NCBI GenBank assembly: GCA_013334335.1
Contig: JAAXXR010000005.1
Location: forward strand, 1 to 64,000
Reading direction: 5' to 3'
Origin: Chlorobiaceae bacterium
Lineage (GTDB): Bacteria; Bacteroidota; Chlorobiia; Chlorobiales; Chlorobiaceae
DNA: 64,000 bases
Made by a program: the position numbers and the translations under genes. Within the stretch, counting starts at the first letter, position 1, and each line of letters starts with the position of its first letter. The notes beneath the pieces were generated by a model, which saw nothing but the letters and a program-made list of their open reading frames with translations, ran no database searches and was not told the origin of the DNA. This document shows, piece by piece, positions 39,609-48,932 of this stretch.

Positions 39609-40736
39609 ATGCTCTCTCTCTACGTCCATATTCCTTTCTGCCGGGAACGGTGCCGCTATTGCGATTTCTTTCTGGTGACCCGCCTCGACCACGTCGATCG
39701 TTTTTTCACGGCGCTTGCAGAAGAGACCCGCTCGAAGGCTGAACTGCTGAAAGGCGAGCGGATCGGGGCGATCCATTTCGGCGGAGGCACCCCATCCCTT
39801 GTACCGGTCTGGCGGCTCTCGGGCTGGCTTTCGCAGGTCGCCGGCATTGCCGGTATGGACGACGAAACCGAAATCACCCTGGAAGCGAACCCGGAGGACA
39901 TCGATAACACCCGGCTTGACCACCTCAGGGATGCGGGGGTGAACCGGCTCAGCATCGGCGTCCAGTCCTTCACCGACAGAAAGCTTCGCGCGCTCGGCCG
40001 TGCCCACACCGCGGCCGATTCGCTCCGCACGGTCTCCATGGCCATGGAACGGTTCGGATCGGTGGCCGTCGACCTGATGTGCGGCGCAGAAGGCGAGGGG
40101 CCAGACGAGTGGGAAGGAGATCTGCGGATGACGCACTCGCTCAGGCCGCAGCACGTTTCGGTCTATATGCTCACCCTCGAGGAGAAGACGCGCCTCTGGA
40201 GGGACGTATGCCGGGGCACGGTCGAACTGCCTGGCGAGGACGAGCAATCGGCCATGTACCGGGCGGCCCGGATCGCGCTCACCGGCGCCGGCTACCGGCA
40301 TTACGAGGTCTCGAACTATGCGCTCGACGGTTTTCACTCGCGGTACAATCTTTCGAGCTGGAAGCGCGAGCCCTACCTCGGATTCGGCCCGTCGGCGCAC
40401 AGCTTCATGGTTTCCGGCGGCGAGGAGACACGCTTTTCCAACGTCGGCAGCCTCATCAGGTACCTCGACGACCCTCTTGCCGCCGTCGATTTCCGCGAAG
40501 TGCTGACACGGGAGCAGCGCTTCGACGAAGAGGTGTTCCTTTCGCTGAGGATCAACCGGGGCTTGCCGGTCGGGTTCCTGCGAAGCGGGCGCTCGACAGG
40601 GGATGATCGCCTTGATGACGCGCTTGCCGGCTTTCTCGAGAAGGGGTGGATCCGCATCGACGAGGAGGTCGTGACGCTTACGGGGGAGGGATTCCTTTTT
40701 GCCGATCTCGTCGCGGCGGAGCTCATTCATGGTTGA
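39609..40736 (+). CDS. hemW: HemW-like radical SAM protein
   Basis: 375 residues. The radical SAM cysteines are CRERCRYC. Markers FGGGTPSLVPV, LSIGVQSF, HYEVSNYAL and PYLGFGPSAHSF are shared with HemW and distinguish it from true coproporphyrinogen oxidase HemN, which carries a longer N-terminal part. HemW is thought to deliver heme to membrane proteins. It follows the phosphatase by 9 bases. Confidence 0.88.
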   Translation: MLSLYVHIPFCRERCRYCDFFLVTRLDHVDRFFTALAEETRSKAELLKGERIGAIHFGGGTPSLVPVWRLSGWLSQVAGIAGMDDETEITLEANPEDIDNTRLDHLRDAGVNRLSIGVQSFTDRKLRALGRAHTAADSLRTVSMAMERFGSVAVDLMCGAEGEGPDEWEGDLRMTHSLRPQHVSVYMLTLEEKTRLWRDVCRGTVELPGEDEQSAMYRAARIALTGAGYRHYEVSNYALDGFHSRYNLSSWKREPYLGFGPSAHSFMVSGGEETRFSNVGSLIRYLDDPLAAVDFREVLTREQRFDEEVFLSLRINRGLPVGFLRSGRSTGDDRLDDALAGFLEKGWIRIDEEVVTLTGEGFLFADLVAAELIHG

Positions 40737-40968
40737 GCCTTCCGCAGAACAGGACCCCGGTTGTCCATGGCTCGAAGCCGCAGGCGCTTGTCGTATCCGG
40801 TCAGCCGCGAATTTCCGGGAGCACGAAAAAGAGGGTCTGAATTGCGTATATTTCCCGGCCAACCCTCCCGGCGTATTGAAAACGTCATGGGTGGGCCGTC
40901 AGGAAGGTGATGACGCAGGAAACGGATCGCGTGAGCGATAAACCAGGGGCGCCCTCAATGAAAACCGC

Positions 40969-43608
40969 ATGAAGCACAGGAATCTCAACAGGATCATAGC
41001 CTCCGCAGTCTTTTTCGTCACCGAGGCCGTCTACCTTGCGACGATGGCGCCGACCCTGTCGTTCTGGGATTGCGGCGAGTTCATCGCCACCTCGAATACG
41101 CTCGGCATTCCCCATCCTCCCGGAGCGCCTCTCTTTCTCCTGTTCGGGCGTCTGTTCAGCATGTTGCCGCTGCCCCTGGACCCGGGCGCGAAGGTCAATC
41201 TGATCAGCACGATCATGAGTGCCCTGACCGTGATGCTGACCTACCTGACCACCGTTCGGCTCATCGTCATGTACCGCCGGCAAGATGCGGACTCATGGAC
41301 CCCTGCCGGCAAGATATCCGCGTACGGCGGAGCGATCGTCGGGGCCCTGGCGCTGGCATTTTCCGAGAGTTTCTGGTTCAATGCCGTTGAGGCTGAGGTT
41401 TACGCGGCCTCGAGCCTCTTTACGGTGGCGGTGATCTGGATGATGCTGCGTTGGCACGAGGAGGAGCCGGAACCCGGCAACGAGCGCTGGATTCTCGGCG
41501 TGATGTATCTTTTCGGGCTTTCGATCGGCGTGCACCTGCTCTGTCTCCTGGCGGTGTTCTGTATCGCCATGATCTACTATTTCAAGAAGTACGAGCCGAG
41601 CCTGAAGAGCTTCGCACTCATGTTGCTCGTCAGTTCGCTGCTGTTCATTCTGGTTTACAAGGTGATCGTTGTCGGTCTGCCGATACTGCTGAAGAGCTCA
41701 TCATGGTGGGGTTTCTTGTTCGTGCTTGCCGTGCTCGTCGGCGCCGCGTGGTACGCCCACCGGGAGCGTCTCGTGCTGATCAACACCATCTGCATGTCGC
41801 TGCTGCTGATCATCATCGGCTATACGTCGTACACGACGATCTATGTCCGTGCGCAGGCAGCGCCGCCCATCAATGAGAACGACCCCTCGACCATGGAGGC
41901 GTTTTCGTCGTACCTCAACCGCGACCAGTACGGTGAAATGCCGCTCTGGCCCAGGCGATGGTCTCCCGAACCGCTTCACCGTTACTTCTACGATCGCTAC
42001 GACAGCGAACTCGATTATTTCCTGACCTACCAGCTCGGCCACATGTACCTGCGCTATTTCGGATGGCAGTTCATCGGCCGGCAGCACGACGCTGAGGGCG
42101 CTCCGGTCGATTGGACAGTCCTCTGGGGCCTGCCCTTCATGCTCGGCGCAGCCGGCGCGGTGAATCATTTCCGGCGGCAGTGGCCCATGGCCCTGGTGAT
42201 CACGGTGCTGTTTTTCATGACCGGAGCCGCCTTGGTGATCTATCTCAACCAGACGCAACCGCAGCCCAGGGAGCGTGATTACAGCTACGTCGGAAGCTTT
42301 ATTGCATTTGCCCTCTGGATTGGCATCGGCGTCGAGAGCCTGTTCACCGGGATCTCCTCACGCATGCAGCGGATGGGGCAGAAGCAGGGGGTCCTCCTGG
42401 CCGCCGGCATCGTTGCCGCCGGAGTGCTGCTGGTCGACGGACGGATGCTCCAGGCTAACTATCGTACGCACGACCGCTCGGGTAATTACGTACCCTGGGA
42501 CTGGGCGTGGAACATCCTGCAGAGCTGCGACAGGGATGCCATCCTGTTCACGAACGGCGACAACGATACCTTTCCGCTCTGGTACCTGCAGGAGGTCGAG
42601 CGCATCAGGACCGATGTCAGGGTAGTCAATCTGAGCCTGGCCAACACCGGCTGGTACCTGTTGCAGCTCAAGCACGAGAGTCCCAGGGGCGCCAGGCCGA
42701 TCGAGTTCAGTTTCAGCGACGAAGAGATCGCCAATATCAACTATATGCCTGTCGATTCAATGGAGGTGGCCGTGCCGGCAGTCACGGAGCAGCGCCGGCT
42801 TCTGGAAGACGCCAGGCATTCCGCTTCCCGCCTGCCGGGGGTTCCTTCAGACTCGCTCCAGTGGAGGCTCCTGCCGGGCATCAGCTACAAGGGCCAGGGA
42901 TACCTCCGGCCTCAGGACATCGCCGTTTTCGATATCGTCGCGAGCAACTACGGGCGGCGTCCCATTTATTTCGTGCTAACCGTGGACCCCGAGGGGATGA
43001 TCGGACTTGACAGGAACCTCCGTCTGGACGGCATGGTCTACCGGGTCGTGCCGATGCGAAGCGCATCGCCCATGAGTTTCCTCGATCCGGAAATACTGTA
43101 TCGTAACCTGTTCCGGACATACCGGTACCGGAATCTCGGCAATCAGAAGGTGTATATCGAGCAGACTGGTCGTGACCTTGCGGGCAACTATCGCCCGCTC
43201 TTCACCCGGCTTGCCCTCGATCTTGCCTCGACCCCGGCAGCACCGCTCAAGGTGCCCGGGCCGGCAGGCCTATCGGTCGAAATGCAGCGTGGTCGGCTCG
43301 CCGTCGATGTGCTCGACAGGGCGGAGGCGCTGTTCCCCCTGGAACGGTTTCCCGTCACACCGGAGCTTGCCGCATCGGTCGTGTCGATCTATGCAGGCCA
43401 GGGTGTAAAGCAAAAGGCTTATCCGTATATTAAATATCTGGAAACTCTGGCGAGCCAGAGCGACGAACAGCGTGACCCCGCCCTGTTTATTACCCTTGCC
43501 CGAGCCTATCGGGCCATGGGTCGGGATCAGGAGTCAGGAGCGGTGTTCGGAAGACTCAAGCGGGCGCTGCCCGAAATGAGCAGGCAGCTGGATTCCCTAA
43601 TGCAATAG
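40969..43608 (+). CDS. DUF2723-family integral membrane protein (possible glycosyltransferase)
   Basis: 879 residues. About eleven hydrophobic segments lie in the first half (for example ISAYGGAIVGALALAF and LYGIIIGYTSYTTIYV-like region). The opening FVTEAVYLATMAPTLSFWDCGEF followed by GIPHPPGAPLF is the signature of DUF2723, whose members resemble protein O-mannosyltransferases and are common in Bacteroidetes and Chlorobi. The soluble C-terminal part (from about residue 520) has TPR-like helices at its end. A donor or acceptor cannot be named. It directly precedes lpxA, which suggests envelope work. Confidence 0.85.
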   Translation: MKHRNLNRIIASAVFFVTEAVYLATMAPTLSFWDCGEFIATSNTLGIPHPPGAPLFLLFGRLFSMLPLPLDPGAKVNLISTIMSALTVMLTYLTTVRLIVMYRRQDADSWTPAGKISAYGGAIVGALALAFSESFWFNAVEAEVYAASSLFTVAVIWMMLRWHEEEPEPGNERWILGVMYLFGLSIGVHLLCLLAVFCIAMIYYFKKYEPSLKSFALMLLVSSLLFILVYKVIVVGLPILLKSSSWWGFLFVLAVLVGAAWYAHRERLVLINTICMSLLLIIIGYTSYTTIYVRAQAAPPINENDPSTMEAFSSYLNRDQYGEMPLWPRRWSPEPLHRYFYDRYDSELDYFLTYQLGHMYLRYFGWQFIGRQHDAEGAPVDWTVLWGLPFMLGAAGAVNHFRRQWPMALVITVLFFMTGAALVIYLNQTQPQPRERDYSYVGSFIAFALWIGIGVESLFTGISSRMQRMGQKQGVLLAAGIVAAGVLLVDGRMLQANYRTHDRSGNYVPWDWAWNILQSCDRDAILFTNGDNDTFPLWYLQEVERIRTDVRVVNLSLANTGWYLLQLKHESPRGARPIEFSFSDEEIANINYMPVDSMEVAVPAVTEQRRLLEDARHSASRLPGVPSDSLQWRLLPGISYKGQGYLRPQDIAVFDIVASNYGRRPIYFVLTVDPEGMIGLDRNLRLDGMVYRVVPMRSASPMSFLDPEILYRNLFRTYRYRNLGNQKVYIEQTGRDLAGNYRPLFTRLALDLASTPAAPLKVPGPAGLSVEMQRGRLAVDVLDRAEALFPLERFPVTPELAASVVSIYAGQGVKQKAYPYIKYLETLASQSDEQRDPALFITLARAYRAMGRDQESGAVFGRLKRALPEMSRQLDSLMQ

Positions 43609-43618
43609 AGTGCAGTTT

Positions 43619-44416
43619 ATGAGCAGTAGTATTCATGCGACAGCCGTCATCGGCAGCGGGGCACAACTTGGCGAAGATGTGGTGATCGGTCCCTACTCGG
43701 TGATCGAAGACGATGTCATCATCGGCGACAGGACAGTTATCGGTCCGCATGCGCATATCGCCGACGGTGCGCGCATCGGCAGCGAGTGCCGGATATCGTC
43801 AGGCGCGGTGCTTTCCACCGCTCCCCAGGATCTCAAGTTTGAGGGTGAGAAGACCTATCTGTATGTCGGCGACCGGACGGTCATCCGCGAGTGCGTGACC
43901 CTGAACCGGGGTACGAAGGCCAGCGGCAAGACCGTCGTGGGGTCGGATAACCTCATTATGGCCTATGTTCACGCAGGACACGATTGCGTCATCGGAAATC
44001 ATGTCGTGATCGCCAATTCGGTGCAGTTCGGAGGGCATTGCGAGGTGGGCGACTATGTCGTGGTCGGCGGTCTTGCCGGGGTACACCAGTTCGTCAGGAT
44101 CGGCAGATACGCCATGGTCGGCGGGATCTCCCGTGCGGCCCTCGACGTGCCGCCATTCGTCATGGCAGGGGGGCATGCCTCTTTCCGGTATGAAGGCCTC
44201 AACGTGATCGGCCTGAAGCGTCGGGGATTCACTACCGAACAACTTGCCACGATCCGCGACGTCTACCGGGTGATTTTCCAGTCGGGACTGTTGCTGAACA
44301 ACGCCCTCGACACCGTGAGACGCGATATCCCCAATACTCCCGAAGTGGAGGAGATTCTCGCTTTTTTCGAGTCGAATACGCATGGCAGGAAGTTTATCAA
44401 GCCTTTCAAATCATAA
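43619..44416 (+). CDS. lpxA: Acyl-ACP-UDP-N-acetylglucosamine O-acyltransferase
   Basis: 265 residues from ATG 43619; GTG 43610 is an alternative. LpxA makes the first committed step of lipid A. A left-handed hexapeptide beta-helix fills the first two-thirds (repeats such as VIGSGA, VIGPYS, IIGDRT). The catalytic histidine is in HAGHDCVIGN. The C-terminal helices ending in HGRKFIKPFKS are typical. It starts about 11 bases after the DUF2723 gene. Confidence 0.95.
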   Translation: MSSSIHATAVIGSGAQLGEDVVIGPYSVIEDDVIIGDRTVIGPHAHIADGARIGSECRISSGAVLSTAPQDLKFEGEKTYLYVGDRTVIRECVTLNRGTKASGKTVVGSDNLIMAYVHAGHDCVIGNHVVIANSVQFGGHCEVGDYVVVGGLAGVHQFVRIGRYAMVGGISRAALDVPPFVMAGGHASFRYEGLNVIGLKRRGFTTEQLATIRDVYRVIFQSGLLLNNALDTVRRDIPNTPEVEEILAFFESNTHGRKFIKPFKS

Positions 44417-44631
44417 GAACCTTATTCAAGCTATCCTGCAGCACGATTGCTGCGTTGGGTGGAGCTTCAAACCCTCTTGTTTCCAGGGCTTCAGATCGGG
44501 GAAACATGGATCCTGGAGTTTATCGGCAGGGGGGTGAATCCCTGCCGGTGAATTCCGGTTTCTTCGCTCCGGCCGGCCTGCACCCGATCCGCTCATTACG
44601 GTTGATAAAGGTTCTGTAACCAATCTGTATT
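44417..44631. other. lpxA-ROK intergenic region with two hairpins
   Basis: GCAGCA-CGAT-TGCTGC (44438-44453) and CGGCAGGG...CCCTGCCG (44524-44531 with 44540-44547) are two stable stems. Neither is followed by a T tract. The stretch is 215 bases long and contains no plausible gene. It may hold the ROK promoter. Confidence 0.5.
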
Positions 44632-45642
44632 ATGTCTTCTTGGGCCATAGGAATCGATCTCGGCGGAACCAACATCAAGTCGGCGGTCGTCGACGAGGCG
44701 CAGGGCGTCCTCTTTGAGGAAAGCCAGCCGACCGATACGGGTACCGGTCCGGAGGGGGTGGTCAGGCAGCTGGCCTTTCTGGCATCGGAGATCTATCAGC
44801 GCGCCTCCGAGCAGCTCGACACCGGTAGCTTCTCAGGGATCGGTGTCGGGGCTCCCGGCGCGGTCGATCAGTTGAAAGGCTTGCTCTGCTATCCACCAAA
44901 CCTTCCCGGCTGGGGCCGTTACCCGCTTCGTGACGAACTCCAGAAGCGGCTTGAAGAGGCACACGGGATCTCGGCGACGGTGCTTCTCGAAAATGACGCC
45001 AACGCAGCCGCCTACGGCGAAGCGATGTTCGGCGGGGGCAACTCGTTCAGGGACTTCATGCTGGTGACCCTCGGCACCGGAGTCGGAGGAGGCATCATTC
45101 TCGACCGGAAACTCTATCGGGGGCCGAACGGTACGGCCGGCGAGATCGGGTTCACGATCATCGATTTCGAGGGTGAGAGCGTGCATGCCGGTGTTCGGGG
45201 TACGATCGAAAGCCTGATCGGCAAGCAGAAGATCGTCGAGCTTGCCTGCGGCATGCTCAGCGACCCCAAAGCCTCGCCGCGCCTCCTGGAGCTGTGCTCC
45301 CACATCCCGGCAAAGATATCTCCCCGCCACCTTGAACGCGCGGCCATGGAGGGGGACCCCGTCGCCCGCCTCGCCTGGGAGCGGGTCGGGACGATACTCG
45401 GTGTCGGCCTGGCCAACGTCGTTGCGTTGATGGATATCCGCAAATTCGTGATCGGCGGCGGTATCTCGGCGGCGGGGCCACTGATTTTCGAGCCAGCGCT
45501 CATGCAGCTGCACCGCTCCACGCTGCCATCGATGCACGAAGGACTCGAAATTGTCTCTGCAAGGCTTGGGAATACGGCGGGGGTGTGCGGTTCGGCCGCA
45601 CTCTGTTTCGCCTCCGGCCATCCCCGTCGTCGTGATGATTGA
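44632..45642 (+). CDS. ROK-family sugar kinase (glucokinase-like)
   Basis: 336 residues. Signature: phosphate loop IGIDLGGTNIKSAVVD, GVGAPGAVD, catalytic aspartate in LLENDANAAAYGE and LGTGVGGGIILD. The canonical ROK zinc motif (CxCGxxGCxE after the GH histidine) is absent; the corresponding stretch reads FTIIDFEGESVHAGVRG and TIESLIG. So this is a diverged member; glucose as substrate is likely from similarity but not certain. Its stop overlaps the ATG of comF, so both are cotranscribed. Confidence 0.85.
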   Translation: MSSWAIGIDLGGTNIKSAVVDEAQGVLFEESQPTDTGTGPEGVVRQLAFLASEIYQRASEQLDTGSFSGIGVGAPGAVDQLKGLLCYPPNLPGWGRYPLRDELQKRLEEAHGISATVLLENDANAAAYGEAMFGGGNSFRDFMLVTLGTGVGGGIILDRKLYRGPNGTAGEIGFTIIDFEGESVHAGVRGTIESLIGKQKIVELACGMLSDPKASPRLLELCSHIPAKISPRHLERAAMEGDPVARLAWERVGTILGVGLANVVALMDIRKFVIGGGISAAGPLIFEPALMQLHRSTLPSMHEGLEIVSARLGNTAGVCGSAALCFASGHPRRRDD

Positions 45643-46321
45643 GGGGCTTCGGCATATCCTTTTCCCGGAGGTGTGTGTCGCCTGTCACCGGCTGCTCGAT
45701 GCCGGGGATCAACTGCTCTGTCCGGATTGCCTTGCTGAATTCAACCCCTTTCCCGGAGCTGACGCCGGCAGCTCGGCGCTTCATCGGGTGGTCCGGGAGC
45801 ATTTCGGGCCGAAGGCGGCGCCCGCTTTCGCATGGTGCCTCTACCCCTACCGGCATGCAGGCAGGTTGCATGATGCCATGCACGCGCTCAAGTATGAAGG
45901 CATTTATCCCCTCGGTGCGTTGCTGGGCCGTAAACTCGGTGAGCTTGTCGGGAGTTCTCCGTGTACATTTGACGCGATCGTGGCGGTCCCGCTCCATCCC
46001 CTGAAAAAAATCGAACGCTCCTATAACCAGTCCCACAAGATCGCCGAAGGGGTTGCCGGGGTACTCGGCTTGCCGGTGCTTGAAAAGGTGGTGGAACGCC
46101 ACCGCTATACCGGTTCCCAGACGGGCCTGACCTCGACCGCCCGAAGAAAGAATGTTCAGGATGCGTTCCGGCCGGGCAAGGCAACCTGCCCTCCGTGTGT
46201 GCTGCTGGTTGACGATGTGGTGACCACCGGTGCGACGATGGTCGCCGCGGCGAAGGCGCTTCGAGACTCCGGGGCTTTGTCGGTGGCCTTCGCCGCAGTT
46301 GCCCTCACCGAAAAAGAGTAG
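45635..46321 (+). CDS. ComF-family phosphoribosyltransferase-like protein
   Basis: 228 residues from ATG 45635, which overlaps the ROK stop by several bases. N-terminal zinc ribbon: CVACHRLL...LLCPDC. C-terminal PRTase fold: the PRPP loop is LLVDDVVTTGATM. Also LHPLKKIERSYNQS, the ComF signature. ComF members take part in competence DNA uptake in some bacteria and have an unknown role in others. Confidence 0.9.
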   Translation: MIEGLRHILFPEVCVACHRLLDAGDQLLCPDCLAEFNPFPGADAGSSALHRVVREHFGPKAAPAFAWCLYPYRHAGRLHDAMHALKYEGIYPLGALLGRKLGELVGSSPCTFDAIVAVPLHPLKKIERSYNQSHKIAEGVAGVLGLPVLEKVVERHRYTGSQTGLTSTARRKNVQDAFRPGKATCPPCVLLVDDVVTTGATMVAAAKALRDSGALSVAFAAVALTEKE

Positions 46322-46326
46322 TTTTC

Positions 46327-47073
46327 ATGGACCTTTTCTACGTGTTACCTCGTCAGCTCGACCTTGGGCGCAACCATGCCGTGATTGATGGCGACGAGTT
46401 CCACCACCTGACCAGGGTGCTCAGGAAGCGGGAGGGCGATCGGATCGATATCACCGATGGTGCCGGGTTGTCTGCGGAGCTGACCATCGGGAGGATCGAC
46501 AAGCGTTCGCTCGAGGGCTCGCTCCGGAACCGTACGCTGGTCGCCCGGCCTGCGACACGCGTCTCGGTGGCCATTTCGCTGCTCAAATCCCATCACCGGT
46601 TCGACTTTTTTCTTGAAAAGGCGACCGAGCTGGGCGTGGACCGGATCATTCCCATGACGACCAGGCGAACGGTCTCCACTCCGTCATCCGAGAAATTCGG
46701 CCGCAAGGCGGATCGGTGGCGGAGCGTGGTCCACGCTGCAGCGAGACAGTCCAGGCGCCATTACCTTCCCGAGGTGTGTGAACCGCTGGATTTCGCCGAG
46801 GTGTTAAACCTGCCGGGTTACGATCTGCGCCTGATGCCATGGGAGTCGGAAGAGCGTTTGCCGCTGTTTGATGCGGCCGGCAGGAACATCCTCTTCCTGA
46901 TCGGCGGCGAGGGCGGCTTTAGCGACGAAGAGGTCGTGGCCGCAGAAACTGCGGGCTTTTCACCGGTTACCTTCGGCACAACGATTCTTCGGGCAGAAAC
47001 GGCCGGAATCTTCGCCGTGGCTCTCGTTCGGTCGAGGCTGCTCGCCGGGGCTGACCCTCCAGAGCGACTCTAA
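46327..47073 (+). CDS. rsmE: 16S rRNA (uracil1498-N3)-methyltransferase
   Basis: 248 residues. The N-terminal PUA-like part (HHLTRVLRKREGD) is followed by a SPOUT methyltransferase with the trefoil-knot segment LIGGEGGFSDEEVVAAE and TTILRAETAGIFAVAL. It acts on U1498 of 16S rRNA with S-adenosylmethionine. Starts 5 bases after comF. Confidence 0.93.
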   Translation: MDLFYVLPRQLDLGRNHAVIDGDEFHHLTRVLRKREGDRIDITDGAGLSAELTIGRIDKRSLEGSLRNRTLVARPATRVSVAISLLKSHHRFDFFLEKATELGVDRIIPMTTRRTVSTPSSEKFGRKADRWRSVVHAAARQSRRHYLPEVCEPLDFAEVLNLPGYDLRLMPWESEERLPLFDAAGRNILFLIGGEGGFSDEEVVAAETAGFSPVTFGTTILRAETAGIFAVALVRSRLLAGADPPERL

Positions 47074-47176
47074 GCAGGTTTCGGGAGCGGCCGGCCTCCA
47101 TGTTTTGCTCCGTTGGTGAACAGCAGTACATTACCTATCATGACCGGTCCGGTTGCCGGAACCCATCCCCGAACAA

Positions 47177-48292
47177 ATGCCTCGAACTACCGTATCGATG
47201 AACCAGTTGAACATAATGTATATCAAAAAGAGCGTGGTGCTCATCATGACGCTGCTGATCTCGGCGCTCTTTTTTTCGATGATACGCCACTTCCTGCTGA
47301 CCATTCTTCTCGCGGGTATTTTTGCCGGCCTGGGAACGCCCATGTTCAACAGGTTTCAGCGTCTGTTTGGCCAGCGCAGGGGGTTGAGCGCTTCGCTGAC
47401 GATCGCCTTGTTCCTGCTGATCGTCTTCCTGCCGCTTGTCGGCCTCCTGATTGTGGTGGCAAACCAGGCCATTTCCCTGAGCAGCACGGTCATACCGCTG
47501 ATCCGGGAACGGCTCCACAGTCCGGCACCCCTGTATGGCATGTTCTCGCAACTGCCGTTCTCCAGGGATATCGAGGTGTACAGCGATCTTATTCTCAAAA
47601 AAGCGGGCGAGCTCATCGGCTCCCTTGGTGCAGCCCTGTTCGGCAGCGTCTCGGCCATCACCGTCACGGCGGTGTACGATCTTTTTCTGTTCTTCATGTT
47701 CTGGTACACCATGTTTTTTCTTCTCAAGGACGGTGAGGCCCTCATGGAGCGGATTCGCGGCTACATACCAATTGACGATGACGACCAGCACCGGTTGCTC
47801 GACAAGTTTCTCTCCGTCACGAGGGCGACCATCAAGGGTACCCTGGTGATCGGAATCGTGCAGGGGTCCCTTGCCGGTCTGGCATTCGGCGTCGCGGGGA
47901 TCGACAGCGCCGTGTTCTGGGGGGCGGTCATGGCGGTGTTGTCCATCCTGCCGATGATCGGGCCACCGATCATCTGGGTTCCTGCGGTCATTACCCTGGC
48001 GCTGTCCGGCCACTACCTGGAGGCCGCCGGGCTTGGCCTGTTCTGCAGCATCGTGGTGGGGCAGATCGACAATATCCTCAGGCCGGTGCTGGTGGGACGA
48101 GACACGCAGATGCACGAGCTGTTCATCTTCTTCGGAACGCTCGGCGGCATCGGGATGTTCGGGGTATTCGGGTTCATCATCGGGCCGGTGGTCGCAGCCC
48201 TCTTCGTCACGGTGTGGGATATCTATGGGGAGACCTTCAGCGACATGCTCACCGACATCCGGCAGAGGAGAAACGGGAGCGCAGAGCATTAG
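47177..48292 (+). CDS. AI-2E-family (PerM-type) transporter
   Basis: 371 residues from ATG 47177; ATG 47201 is an alternative, and neither start has a good SD. Seven or eight hydrophobic segments, with the family pattern RGLSASLTIALFLLIVFLPL in the N-half and VVGQIDNILRPVLVGRDTQM near the C-end. Members export small molecules or ions; a few export AI-2. It is convergent with ndk. Confidence 0.85.
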   Translation: MPRTTVSMNQLNIMYIKKSVVLIMTLLISALFFSMIRHFLLTILLAGIFAGLGTPMFNRFQRLFGQRRGLSASLTIALFLLIVFLPLVGLLIVVANQAISLSSTVIPLIRERLHSPAPLYGMFSQLPFSRDIEVYSDLILKKAGELIGSLGAALFGSVSAITVTAVYDLFLFFMFWYTMFFLLKDGEALMERIRGYIPIDDDDQHRLLDKFLSVTRATIKGTLVIGIVQGSLAGLAFGVAGIDSAVFWGAVMAVLSILPMIGPPIIWVPAVITLALSGHYLEAAGLGLFCSIVVGQIDNILRPVLVGRDTQMHELFIFFGTLGGIGMFGVFGFIIGPVVAALFVTVWDIYGETFSDMLTDIRQRRNGSAEH

Positions 48293-48335
48293 TCTGGCAC
48301 CGGAGCCGCCAAATAGCCTGGAATGGAAAGAGAGC

Positions 48336-48360
48336 GGCTGCCTCATGCCCTGAGACAGCC
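48336..48360. terminator. Hairpin between convergent AI-2E transporter and ndk genes
   Basis: GGCTGCCTCA (48336-48345) pairs with TGAGACAGCC (48351-48360), one mismatch (C41-A55). It can fold on both strands and probably serves both genes; no T tract. Confidence 0.5.
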
Positions 48361-48371
48361 TCCCCTGCGGA

Positions 48372-48794
48372 TCAGTCGACCCTGACGACCTCTTCGGCGG
48401 CGAAGAAGAACGCGCCCTCGATGGCTGCGTTTTCGACCGAATCGGAACCGTGGATGATGTTTTCGCCCTTGCTGTCGGCATAGAGCTGGCGGATGGTGCC
48501 CGCGTCGGCCTCTGCCGGGTCGGTGGCGCCGATGACGGTCCTGAAGTCTGCGACCGCGTTGTCTTTCTCGAGGATCATGGGCACACAGGGGCCGGAGGAC
48601 ATGAAGTCGACCAGTTCACCGTAGAACGGACGCTCTTTGTGTACGGCATAGAATGCCCCGGCGGTCTCTTTGGTCAGGCGGGTCTTTTTCATGGCCACGA
48701 TGCGGAATCCGGCGCGCTCGATCTTGTCGGTAACGGCGCCGATGAGCTGCTTGCGCACGCAGTCGGGCTTGAGGATGGTGAGTGTTCTTTCCAT
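48372..48794 (-). CDS. ndk: Nucleoside diphosphate kinase
   Basis: 140 residues from ATG 48794 ([17 protein letters not shown]). An upstream in-frame ATG gives an extra 17 residues not typical of the family. The catalytic histidine is in [12 protein letters not shown]. The enzyme equilibrates nucleoside di- and triphosphates. It lies downstream of the CNNM gene on the same strand. Confidence 0.95.
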   Translation of the reverse strand: MERTLTILKPDCVRKQLIGAVTDKIERAGFRIVAMKKTRLTKETAGAFYAVHKERPFYGELVDFMSSGPCVPMILEKDNAVADFRTVIGATDPAEADAGTIRQLYADSKGENIIHGSDSVENAAIEGAFFFAAEEVVRVD

Positions 48795-48932
48795 GGCGAG
48801 AGTCATTTGCGTTGTCGAAAACAAGTTCCGTGCGAAGATACGCAATGTCGTCCGATTATGGAAAGGCGCCGCTGAAAAACCGTCGCCATGACGGCCAATT
48901 CAGGGGCTTCCGGTACCAGGCGATTTTCCTTG

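Noticed and set aside
38685-40862. 725-codon minus-strand open frame opposite glgA, the GmhB-like gene and hemW
   Set aside because: It overlaps three well-identified plus-strand genes and its translation has no recognisable family. Long antisense frames are expected in GC-rich coding DNA.
45551-45634. 28-residue N-terminal extension of the ComF-like protein
   Set aside because: It overlaps the end of the ROK gene in another frame and lacks any ComF similarity; ATG 45635 gives translational coupling.
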